Assembly (NCBI GenBank): GCA_028718375.1
Contig: JAQULZ010000003.1
Span: 1 to 62,160 of the forward strand
DNA from: Victivallaceae bacterium
GTDB taxonomy: Bacteria; Verrucomicrobiota; Lentisphaeria; Victivallales; Victivallaceae
Direction: 5' to 3'
DNA: 62,160 bases
In this document: positions 54,832-62,160 of the stretch, piece after piece
How the letters are laid out: each line of letters starts with the position of its first letter
Numbering within the stretch: the stretch's first letter is position 1
The notes under the pieces: generated by a model
Seen by the model: the letters and a program-made list of their open reading frames with translations, nothing else
Databases searched by the model: none
Told to the model about the DNA's origin: nothing
Program-made: the position numbers and the translations under genes

Positions 54832-56430
54832 TTATTGAATTAACTGAGGCAAAAACATTTGTTCCTGTTCCTCCCACTCAAACGGTATATTTCCGTAAAG
54901 CCGTTCCAGCGTCATGCCGTCGGGCATTTTATTTTCGACGATCATTTTCTGAATTTTCGGGGACAAATTCAGCAGGTTGAGCGTTTTGACTACCATTGAC
55001 TGATCGAGGTTGAGGTCTTCGGCCAGACGGGTCCGCGTGGAATACTTGCCCGCTTCGATCATTCCCATAAACCGGTAGGCCTGCGCCAGTTTTTTTGCCA
55101 TGGCGTTGGACTCGTCTTTTTCCGGTTCCACCGTTTCCGTTTCGCCCGGCGCGAGAATAATTTTACGCCCGTTCCAGCGCTTGACCAGCATCGGGATCGT
55201 CAACTGGATGGTGCCTTTACCTTCTGGAACTGTCGCCGTGAATTCCGGTTCGGATTTCAAATCCCGGATCAGCGATTTGAGGCCATGATGCTTAATATCC
55301 ATAATAATTCGGTCCTTATAAAGCGTGATCCGGTCAATAAGCAGATGCGCCAGTTTGTAGCGTTCCACCGGGAACAGCTCCTCCCAGACTGCTTCTATCG
55401 AACCGCAGGCTTCCGCCAAGTTGTCAGTGGAATAGATTTCACCGATGCTTTCAAGCTCGCGTTTTACTTCATCCAGCGCGTTGGCAAGCTCTGTATAGCG
55501 CGGCGTCAGAATCGCGATGTCTCCCCCGGCCCTGAGCTGTTTACCTACTTCGTCCTGTTCAGTTTTCAACTCCGAGAAACGTTTCAGGAGTTTAGCGCGC
55601 TGTTCTTTTTTAAGTTTTTCGAGTTCCCGGTAGGTTTTCATCAACATTGCCGGACTTTTGAATATCCGGCCCAACTGCCGGAGGTTCCACCAGGCGCGTC
55701 CTCTGCCGCCCCAGATATCCAGTTCCAGGTGCTGCCAGTAACCGCCGGTTTCCCCGAACACGCCCACGGCGTCATCGGCGTCTTCCAGATAAACCGTCAG
55801 GTTCGGCGCGAAATTGATCCGTCCCAGGATATGGGCCGGCGCCGGATGCCCGTATTCATGGCCGTTCATCGCGTAGCCGGTTGCCCATATCTTCTGCAAT
55901 GGCGGATTGTCCAGCAGAAACAGCGTCAGGTCGATCGCGTGAGGCCCCATCGAAAGGATATTGCCCCGCATTATACACCGGACAAATTCAATCGTGCCAA
56001 GCTGATTTGAACGGATCACTTCGCGTAAAGCGCGGCAATGATCGAAATACCGGCGCTGCATATTGATCGCCACTTTCAGGTGATACTTTTCGGCGACCGC
56101 CCTGACCCGTTCCGCCTGGGTAACGGTCAGCGCCAGCGGTTTTTCCATCAGCACGCCTTTCACGCCGTATTTCCCGGCCAGTTCAAGCGCCTGTTCCCTA
56201 AACGCGGGCGGAGTGACGACATGGAGAATATCGGGTTTTTCCGTTTTCAACATGGTCTCGAAGTCGACATACAGCCGCGGGATCGCATATTTTTTCCCAT
56301 AATCCAATCTTCTGGTTTCATCGGCATCGCAGGCGGCGGCCAGTTCGATTTCAGGGAGGTTTTCCTTATAGGCATCCAGATGAGACGCCGCTCGCGGACC
56401 GCAGCCGAGAATAACTGCTTTGTAAGTCAT
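54832..56430 (-). CDS. Chimera: Gfo/Idh/MocA oxidoreductase N-half fused to serine recombinase C-half
   Basis: The product has 532 residues. Residues 1-248 or so are a normal sugar oxidoreductase start: Rossmann fold KAVILGCGPRAASHLDAY, VVTPPAFREQALELAGKYG, and MEKPLA with the catalytic Lys. From about residue 250 the sequence becomes a large serine recombinase C-terminus. It contains LRQLGRIFKSPAMLMKTYRE, the coiled coil, the VWEELFPVERYKLAHLLIDR segment, IKHHGLKSLIRDL, then the HTH LAQAYRFMGMIEAGKYSTRT and DGMTLERLYGNIPFEWEEQ. The recombinase catalytic domain is missing, and so is the oxidoreductase C-terminus. An AGGAG site precedes the ATG. Neither half should retain its full activity. 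Confidence 0.8.
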   Translation of the reverse strand: MTYKAVILGCGPRAASHLDAYKENLPEIELAAACDADETRRLDYGKKYAIPRLYVDFETMLKTEKPDILHVVTPPAFREQALELAGKYGVKGVLMEKPLALTVTQAERVRAVAEKYHLKVAINMQRRYFDHCRALREVIRSNQLGTIEFVRCIMRGNILSMGPHAIDLTLFLLDNPPLQKIWATGYAMNGHEYGHPAPAHILGRINFAPNLTVYLEDADDAVGVFGETGGYWQHLELDIWGGRGRAWWNLRQLGRIFKSPAMLMKTYRELEKLKKEQRAKLLKRFSELKTEQDEVGKQLRAGGDIAILTPRYTELANALDEVKRELESIGEIYSTDNLAEACGSIEAVWEELFPVERYKLAHLLIDRITLYKDRIIMDIKHHGLKSLIRDLKSEPEFTATVPEGKGTIQLTIPMLVKRWNGRKIILAPGETETVEPEKDESNAMAKKLAQAYRFMGMIEAGKYSTRTRLAEDLNLDQSMVVKTLNLLNLSPKIQKMIVENKMPDGMTLERLYGNIPFEWEEQEQMFLPQLIQ

Positions 56431-56758
56431 AGTAAAGACTCCTATTTAAATTTCACACTCATCCCATAACTTGGGAATTTCTTGTTTTTACAAAAAATCG
56501 AAGCTCAAAAATTCTTCTTTTCTCAATATCCATTTTCGATTTTCGGTTTTTTCAGCTCAGATATCCGTTCTTATTAATCGTGGCCTGTACGGCCGTAATG
56601 TCCGCGCTTTCAGCACGGCCACCCTCAAACGCCGGGCGGCTTGCGCTCAGCGCTCCTTGAACTTTGTTCAATTCCTAGGTTGCCTTTCGCTTTGCTCAGG
56701 CTCAGCCTGCGCAGAGTCGCGGGCACACGCTGTGCGCCTTGTAGCATCCCATGGGATG
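56431..56758. repeat. Structured non-coding region between chimera and CBM9-like gene
   Basis: Several fold-backs lie in the right part: GTGGCC/GGCCAC (56580-56624), GCCGGGCGGC, and a perfect 22-base palindrome at 56741-56762 (GTAGCATCCCA then its mirror). The palindrome begins at the CBM9-like stop codon, so it may serve as that gene's terminator, though no T-run follows. No gene is visible. Confidence 0.4.
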
Positions 56759-57418
56759 CTACTGTTTAAATTTAATTTCTCCGAAACATTCGGGAAGGTG
56801 AAAATTCAATTCAGACACCGGCTGCCAGGAAGCCCAGTGGGGATGACTGCATCCATCCGCGCATTTATAGAAATTGGCCCGCCAAAGCGTACCGGATCCA
56901 GGTACGGCGGCACCGGTAACCTGCGTAATTAAGTCAAATGGAATGAAAAACCCCAATCGCCAATGGGTCTCCGCGGCAATTTCCGGTTCGATCCGACCGG
57001 AAAGACTGTGAAAGACTTTTACCGCTTTTACTTCCGCTGCCGTCAACTCGCGAAATTCCGCCAATGGACCGAGAGCTTCCCGCCTGGGGTTTAAAACGTG
57101 ATGGGCCAGCATCACGCCGATGCAGTTGAACTCAAAGCCAAGATACCCTCTTCCTCCCGCCGGCATAACGAAAAACTCCACGCAACTGTCGGTACAAACC
57201 CGGCCCTGAAATTCGCTCACGGCCGCTCTGACATAACGGTCTTTCACCCGATACAAACCGTAAATACCGCTGTCGTCATATTGCAGTTGACATTCCGTCT
57301 GAGGCCGGTGCTCGCTGGATTCAGGGCGAAAATTAGTTAATTTCACGGCGGGAATCCCATCCCAGACCGCGTTTAAATCCGGCGTCTCCCGGGCTTTGGT
57401 GATCTGATAACATATCAT
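56759..57418 (-). CDS. CBM9-like carbohydrate-binding domain protein
   Basis: The protein has 219 residues. The content resembles the family-9 carbohydrate-binding-like beta-sandwich domain: a start with DLNAVWDGIPAVKLTNF, ECQLQYDDSGIYGLYRVKD, VCTDSCVEFFVMP, GYLGFEFNCIGVML and WRANFYKCADGCSHPHWASW. No signal peptide or catalytic domain is seen, so it is a free-standing domain. An AAAGGAA site precedes the ATG. It is the last gene but one of the minus-strand cluster. Confidence 0.75.
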   Translation of the reverse strand: MICYQITKARETPDLNAVWDGIPAVKLTNFRPESSEHRPQTECQLQYDDSGIYGLYRVKDRYVRAAVSEFQGRVCTDSCVEFFVMPAGGRGYLGFEFNCIGVMLAHHVLNPRREALGPLAEFRELTAAEVKAVKVFHSLSGRIEPEIAAETHWRLGFFIPFDLITQVTGAAVPGSGTLWRANFYKCADGCSHPHWASWQPVSELNFHLPECFGEIKFKQ

Positions 57419-57429
57419 AGTTGTTTCCT

Positions 57430-58428
57430 TTAAAGTAGTATTTTGTTGCCGGTGGCGCAGGATTTCTCGGCAGCCGTCACCGCGGCAACCGCCGCCAGCG
57501 ACTCATCCGGCGTAATTACGGCAAGCGGCAAGTCATTGCGTACACAATTGACAAAGTAAGCCAGTTCCGTGTACAAGGCCCCCAAACGCCGGCCATGGAC
57601 TTCCGGCCAGTACATCGTGTCGGGCCGGCTGAAGCCGCTGCGGTCGTTGACCTGCACTCCGCCGTTGCCGGCGTTGACGTAAACGGCGCCGGCCGTACCG
57701 ATGATCTCCATGCGGGCGTCGATCTTGAACGGCGTATTTTCCGGCAGCATCCAGATACTTTCCAGCACCCCGACCGCGCCGGACTCGAATTCATACATCA
57801 CCCAGCCCAGATCCGGGTTTTTATGGCGGTGGATATTCCTGCTCACGGCAAAAACTGAACTGATCCGGCTCCGGGTAAGCCAGAGCATCAGATCAGTGTC
57901 ATGGACCCCGTCCCCGGCAATCGGCGAAATCTTGTCCAGAACTTCCGCTCCGATATTGACCGGCAGGTTCCGGGTGGCGTGAATTGAGACGATATTACCG
58001 ATCCGGCCGGCATCGACGATCTTCTTCACTTCACTCATACGAGCGTCGAAACGGCAGATGTGACCGGTCATGAATTTGCCTTGAGCCCGACCGGCGGCCT
58101 CAACAATCCGTTTGCCGCTTTCAACACTGTCGGCCATCGGCTTTTCCAGGAAAACATGTTTCCCGGCGTTCAGCGCCGCCACCGCCATTTCGGCGTGCTG
58201 ATCAACGTGAGTTACAATTGATACCGCTTCAATTTCCGGGTCATTGAGCAGATCCCGATAATCCGGGTAACGTTTGGGGACATTGAATTTATCCGCAAGG
58301 CTGTTCAGCCGGTCAGGCCGCCGGGTGCTGAAAGCGGCAAGTTCCACTTCCGGCATGCCGGACAGTGTTTCCGCGTGTTTTTCTCCGAAAAAACCGAGCC
58401 CGATAATTCCATATTTCAATCTTTTCAT
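57430..58428 (-). CDS. Gfo/Idh/MocA-family oxidoreductase
   Basis: The product has 332 residues, with no recombinase tail. The NAD(P) Rossmann motif is KYGIIGLGFFGEKHAETL and the catalytic Lys is in FLEKPMADS. The His of GDGVHDTDLMLWL fits the D/H of the active site (GxxHxxD type). It would oxidise or epimerise a sugar or polyol such as inositol. It starts 12 bases after the UroD-like gene's stop and appears to be in a four- or five-gene operon with it. Confidence 0.88.
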   Translation of the reverse strand: MKRLKYGIIGLGFFGEKHAETLSGMPEVELAAFSTRRPDRLNSLADKFNVPKRYPDYRDLLNDPEIEAVSIVTHVDQHAEMAVAALNAGKHVFLEKPMADSVESGKRIVEAAGRAQGKFMTGHICRFDARMSEVKKIVDAGRIGNIVSIHATRNLPVNIGAEVLDKISPIAGDGVHDTDLMLWLTRSRISSVFAVSRNIHRHKNPDLGWVMYEFESGAVGVLESIWMLPENTPFKIDARMEIIGTAGAVYVNAGNGGVQVNDRSGFSRPDTMYWPEVHGRRLGALYTELAYFVNCVRNDLPLAVITPDESLAAVAAVTAAEKSCATGNKILL

Positions 58429-58440
58429 GGTTTGTAATTC

Positions 58441-59439
58441 CTATTGTTTCTGAAGAACGCCTATCATTGCTGCAACATTTTCTACCCGAGCATCCGGTAT
58501 GGAGTGGGATGGTCCGGCAATGAATCCTCCATCTTTCCCTACGGTTTCAAGGAGAACCTTCACCTCGTTTTTTGTCTGCCGGACGGTTCCGAACGGTAAA
58601 GTTTTTTGAATACTTATACCGCCGAAGAAAGAAATATGACGCCCGAACTGCTGTTTTATACGAAAAATATCCATTGCTTCCGGTTGAAAAGGATTGAAGA
58701 GGTCAACCCCGCATTCAATTAAGTCGGGAAATAATTCCTGTATATTGCCGCATGAGTGTAAAAAGACATATTTGCCTTTCGCCTTTACTGCCCTGCACAT
58801 TTGAGAAAACCTTGGTTTAATGAACTTGCGCCATAATTCCGGGCTCATCAGCAAACCGGATTGTTGCCCCCAGTCATCACCGAAAAAAATCGCATCAATA
58901 TCCAGCTTGACAGCTTCTTCAATCCAAGCAACGTTGAAATGCAAAATTTGTTCAAACAGGTTGTTTGCAAATTTCTCATTGACGAGCATAGCTACAAAAA
59001 TGTTTTCCATTCCGGCAAGAGTCCAGGCACGTTCAAACAAGCTGAACCCGAGTTGAAGAAAGCTGAACTTGTCAGGTTGCGGAAGTATCTGTTTGTTGGA
59101 GAGGGTCTCTGCTAAACATACTTCAGGATCAGGGAAAACATAGTCCTGGATATTTGACTCGTTTACAAGCTGATTACAAACAATTCCCATATTTTTTTCT
59201 ATATTACGATCCCATAAAACCCCGAATTGATCTCGCCAGATGTTCGGCTCCACCTCTCGGTAATTATTGGAGTATTTCCCAATATCAGCGAAACAGTTGC
59301 CAAGCCCGGCAAGAAAATCCGGATCCCCGTAATATTCACTCAGCTTTGCCTGCATAAGCGGATGCATCCAAATATGATAAGGGATTTTATCTGGTTTTTC
59401 ATGATTTAAAGAAGTTATAACCCGCATACGATTATTCAT
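58441..59439 (-). CDS. Uroporphyrinogen decarboxylase-like family protein
   Basis: The product has 332 residues. The (beta/alpha)8 UroD/MtaA fold is suggested by RVITSLNHEKPDKIPYHIW at the start, FFGDDWGQQSGLLMSPELWRKFI in the middle and KYVFLHSCGNIQELFPDLIE with the His/Cys of methyltransferase-type members. Heme-pathway residues (such as the R-x-P motif of true HemE) are not obvious, so it is more likely a cobamide- or methyl-related member. A GGAGAAA site precedes the ATG. Its place in a sugar cluster suggests use of a modified sugar or methyl compound, an inference only. Confidence 0.82.
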   Translation of the reverse strand: MNNRMRVITSLNHEKPDKIPYHIWMHPLMQAKLSEYYGDPDFLAGLGNCFADIGKYSNNYREVEPNIWRDQFGVLWDRNIEKNMGIVCNQLVNESNIQDYVFPDPEVCLAETLSNKQILPQPDKFSFLQLGFSLFERAWTLAGMENIFVAMLVNEKFANNLFEQILHFNVAWIEEAVKLDIDAIFFGDDWGQQSGLLMSPELWRKFIKPRFSQMCRAVKAKGKYVFLHSCGNIQELFPDLIECGVDLFNPFQPEAMDIFRIKQQFGRHISFFGGISIQKTLPFGTVRQTKNEVKVLLETVGKDGGFIAGPSHSIPDARVENVAAMIGVLQKQ

Positions 59440-59452
59440 ATATATTTCTCCA

Positions 59453-60451
59453 TTATCCCGGATATTTGCAAAGTGAACGGGTTTTTCCCTGTTTCCGGTA
59501 GGCTATTGCCTGGTCAACAATCTTAACGATGTCATAAGTCGGCCGATATCCTAAAATCGAGCGGGATTTGCTCAAGTCGTGTTGAAAATCATAATATTCC
59601 GGGTTGACGAAATCGACCGCCGGAATATCCAGTTTTTCACTGATGTACCGGCTTAACACATCATAAGTGAAAGCCGACGGCCCCGCGATGGCAAAGGCGT
59701 GTCCGATTGCCGCCGGATTGCCCAGCGCCTGCAGGCAGCCGTGAATGACGTCTTCCAAAGCGACGATATGCCGCATACAAGGTTTGCCATCGGGGTGTAC
59801 CATGCAGCAGGCGGCGTTTTGGCCGGCTTCAAAATATGAGCGATGTTCGGCAGTAGTCGCCAGCTCCCGCCAGGCCGGTACACCGAAATCGGGTTCAGCG
59901 GTAGTGGCATGGGCGAGAATGTCATCTTCACCGTGGACCCAACTGAAGCGCAAAACCGTGATCGGCAGTCCATACTGGTAACGGTACTGCTCGCACATAG
60001 TTTCTTCCAGTACCTTGGAGAAAGCATAATAGCCGGGGTAAGCAGAATGCGGAAAATTTTCATCGATCGGATATGGTCGCGGATTATAATATATTCCCGC
60101 CCGGGCATCGGAACCGGCCTGGATAAATTGTTTTATCTGCTTCCCGGCGGCGCGGCAGGCGTCAAGCAGATCAAACGTTCCCTGGATATTGGCTTTCACG
60201 AACAGGTCTTTGCGTTCCTTTACATTGGCCAGATGGATCACGGCGTCCATGTCCCGGATCAGGCGTTCGGCCAGTCCCGGCGTACCCAGTGCGCCGCGTA
60301 CTATTTCCACCTGACTGGCGTCATAAGGCGGCGGCTCCGGTTCAAATTCCAATACCCGCACCCGATAGCCCCCTTTCAGCAGTTCCGGAATCAGGTTGCG
60401 GCCGATTTTGCCTGAGCCCCCCGTAACTAAAATGTTTTTGATTTTGTCCAT
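59453..60451 (-). CDS. NAD-dependent epimerase/dehydratase (extended SDR)
   Basis: The product has 332 residues from the ATG at 60451, with AGGAG 10 bases upstream. The cofactor loop is NILVTGGSGKIGRNLI. The catalytic pair is YYAFSK (YxxxK) with an upstream Ser/Asp region AGSDARAG. VIHLANVKER and TVLRFSWVHGEDD are usual family segments. It likely acts on a sugar or nucleotide sugar. It lies upstream of the UroD-like gene and is the first gene of the minus-strand cluster. Confidence 0.85.
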   Translation of the reverse strand: MDKIKNILVTGGSGKIGRNLIPELLKGGYRVRVLEFEPEPPPYDASQVEIVRGALGTPGLAERLIRDMDAVIHLANVKERKDLFVKANIQGTFDLLDACRAAGKQIKQFIQAGSDARAGIYYNPRPYPIDENFPHSAYPGYYAFSKVLEETMCEQYRYQYGLPITVLRFSWVHGEDDILAHATTAEPDFGVPAWRELATTAEHRSYFEAGQNAACCMVHPDGKPCMRHIVALEDVIHGCLQALGNPAAIGHAFAIAGPSAFTYDVLSRYISEKLDIPAVDFVNPEYYDFQHDLSKSRSILGYRPTYDIVKIVDQAIAYRKQGKTRSLCKYPG

Positions 60452-60732
60452 CAACTAAACTCTCCTTAAAGTTAATGTTTACTATTGCTCCGAAACTTAA
60501 TCTGTTGTAATAAACAATCAATTATTGGCCTCAAAATAATAAATATAATTACAAGTAGTTTTGTTGCTATTCTATAGTAAGCCTTTGGCGCGTAAAAGTT
60601 CTAATACAAAGTTGCAATCAAAAGAACAGTTTTGCGGGGGAGACAGCAAAACCTTTTTGAAAAAAGTTTTTACTTTCCCCCCCTTCGGATGAAACTATTT
60701 TAACAAATAATTACCGGGAAGGAATCAATATA

Positions 60733-62049
60733 ATGATTCATAAAATTTTTTTAGTTCCGCACACCCATGTTGACTTAGGATATACTGATCTTCAAGCTAA
60801 TGTTTACATGAAGCATTCGGAAATGCTTCAGATGGTATTGGACTATTGTCGTCAAACAGATAATTATCCTCAAGACGCAAAATTCAAATGGACTTGTGAA
60901 ACTGCATGGACGGTAAAGAACTATCTTTCTGATAATAAATCAGATCCCGAGGAGTTTCGTAGAAGAGTTTGTGAAAAACGAATAGAAATTACTGCAATGT
61001 ATCTAAACATCACAGAATTATATTCAACCGAGGAGTTAATTCGTTCACTCTCTTATGCAATGCAACTTGAAAAAACTCTGGGCATTAAAATAGTTTCAGC
61101 TATTAACACAGATATTCCGGGTATGTCATGGGCGTTGCCACAACTGCTTAGAAATTTAAAAATTAAATACTTGACTATGTCTGTTGATCCTGTAAGAGCC
61201 TTCAGACCTGGGGTTCTATATCCTTTCTATTGGCAATCTCCTAATGGGGACAAAGTTTTGACTTGGAATACTGAGTCAAAAAAATACTGGTATAACGAAG
61301 GTTATGAGATCGGATTTGGTAAAGATTATGCCTTCTTAGAAGAAAAACTACCTTCCTTTTTAGAATATATTGAGAGCAATGGCTATCCGTTTGACGCATA
61401 TATGATTAAAATAGCACGGGACAATGTATTTCCCCCCGTTTCGATATGTGACAATGTACGTGAATGGAACAGGAGACATAACACGCCTAAGATTGAAATA
61501 GCGGTAAACTCTACTTTTTTCGAATATATCGAAAAAAAATACAGAGGGAAAATTCCTACATATCAATGCTCATGGCCGGATTGCTGGACCGATGGCAATG
61601 CATCTGCTGCTTATGAGACTTCTCTTTCAAGAAATCTTAATCACTCTTTGAAGAATATTGAGGCGTTGTCCAGCATCCTTGCGCCATGTGAAATCAATTA
61701 TTCTAATGAAGAAATCAACAAAATATGGGAAAATAAATTCATTTTTGACGAACATACATGGGGGGCTAATTGTAGCGTTACTTCTCCATTCTCCTTTAAA
61801 ACGAAAGCACAATGGGCACAAAAATCTCTATATATTTATCAGGCAGCTGATTCGGCAGAGAAAATATTAGCAGATAATTTAAATTTACTTAAAACAAAAA
61901 TCCAGAACTTTTCCGGCAGTAAAGTTATAGTCTTCAATCCTCTTTCTTTCAAAACCAGCAATATCGTTACTTTTAACATACATAACACTTCTGCAAAAGA
62001 CTATAATTTTGTTCTTTCAGACGGTAATGTTGAAAGGGTGCTACGATAA
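60733..62049 (+). CDS. GH38-family alpha-mannosidase-like protein, truncated
   Basis: The product has 438 residues. The N-terminal catalytic domain of GH38 is clear. The HxHxD-type zinc motif is LVPHTHVDLGYTD (His and Asp ligands), and the nucleophile region is INTDIPGMSWALPQLL. QSPNGDKVLTWNTES and FDEHTWGANCS are also typical. Family members usually have 800-1000 residues, but this frame stops at 62049 after VFNPLSFKTSNIV, so the C-terminal domains are lost. The break lies next to a probable insertion sequence. An AAGGAA site precedes the ATG. The codons are AT-rich. Confidence 0.75.
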   Translation: MIHKIFLVPHTHVDLGYTDLQANVYMKHSEMLQMVLDYCRQTDNYPQDAKFKWTCETAWTVKNYLSDNKSDPEEFRRRVCEKRIEITAMYLNITELYSTEELIRSLSYAMQLEKTLGIKIVSAINTDIPGMSWALPQLLRNLKIKYLTMSVDPVRAFRPGVLYPFYWQSPNGDKVLTWNTESKKYWYNEGYEIGFGKDYAFLEEKLPSFLEYIESNGYPFDAYMIKIARDNVFPPVSICDNVREWNRRHNTPKIEIAVNSTFFEYIEKKYRGKIPTYQCSWPDCWTDGNASAAYETSLSRNLNHSLKNIEALSSILAPCEINYSNEEINKIWENKFIFDEHTWGANCSVTSPFSFKTKAQWAQKSLYIYQAADSAEKILADNLNLLKTKIQNFSGSKVIVFNPLSFKTSNIVTFNIHNTSAKDYNFVLSDGNVERVLR

Positions 62050-62160
62050 AACTCTGTAATAAAAATTAGCTATTTTTCGAGTGCTGTTTAGTTTTTCATC
62101 TTCTTTTCCTGTTCTTTTTACAGAGCCTACAAGCTTGCTCCAAATTTATCAATGTTCTTC
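62050..62160 (-). mobile_element. Probable end of an insertion sequence at the window edge
   Basis: On the minus strand an open frame entering from the edge ends at 62096 with RTLINLEQACRLCKKNRKRR, a basic tail like that of many transposases. Bases 62052-62058 (CTCTGTA) are mirrored by TACAGAG near 62119, and CTCTGTAATAAAAA may be the outer end. This coincides with the premature stop of the GH38 gene. The assignment is tentative because only 110 bases are visible. Confidence 0.35.

Overview
The window looks like chromosomal DNA of a free-living or gut-type Gram-negative bacterium of the PVC group, most likely Lentisphaerota (Victivallis-like). This placement is an inference. It rests on a set of pseudopilins whose cleavage site lacks the usual glycine, an rnfABCDGE operon beside glycolytic genes, outer-membrane LPS functions (LptE, KdsD, GmhB, BamD-like), and a right end full of sugar oxidoreductases, a UroD-like protein and a GH38 glycosidase. 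Most genes are moderately GC-rich and tightly packed, often with overlapping ends. The five-gene stretch at 48.2-54.7 kb is clearly more AT-rich.

Layout. 0-2.4 kb: arginine genes argF (start only) and argD, then a decayed IS481-like transposase. 2.4-8.5 kb: five pseudopilin-type genes in one operon, the last encoding 999 residues. 8.5-8.8 kb: a 265-bp element with perfect 29-bp inverted ends. 8.8-11.7 kb: a secreted protein, murD and a WecA/MraY-type transferase. 11.7-14.1 kb: an AGE-family epimerase and a LacI-type regulator with a well-defined promoter/operator. 14.1-14.4 kb: a cloverleaf-like folded element ending in a terminator. 14.4-24.7 kb: housekeeping genes (aldolase, mtnP, gmhB, clpS-clpA, an RNA methylase, hisE-hisG, kdsD). 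25-31.8 kb: a large membrane protein, a MITE-like element, a hypothetical protein and biotin genes bioC-bioD-bioA. 32-40.2 kb: gap, pgk and rnfABCDGE. 40.3-47.1 kb: tRNA-Gln, purM, a TerB/AI-2E fusion, lptE, a BamD-like lipoprotein-pathway protein, tRNA-Arg and an MFS transporter. 47.4-48.0 kb: a YkvA-like protein and an HU-like protein.

The most interesting region is 48.1-54.8 kb. Five genes lie head to tail with ATGA overlaps or gaps of 1-12 bases. They encode a small excisionase-type HTH protein, a NurA-like nuclease, a HerA-like ATPase, an Hsp90/MutL/MORC-type GHKL ATPase and a radical SAM protein. Four 10-bp-phased repeats precede the operon's promoter. On its right it abuts an in-frame chimera of a Gfo/Idh/MocA oxidoreductase and the C-terminal half of a large serine recombinase, which marks a recombination scar. 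I read this as a horizontally acquired island. The NurA-HerA core suggests DNA end processing, possibly genome defence, and I do not recognise the combination with a GHKL ATPase and a radical SAM enzyme as a named system.

54.8-62.1 kb: a minus-strand sugar/cofactor cluster (CBM9-like protein, Gfo/Idh/MocA oxidoreductase, UroD-like protein, SDR epimerase) and a truncated GH38 gene, which seems to end where an insertion sequence begins at the window edge.
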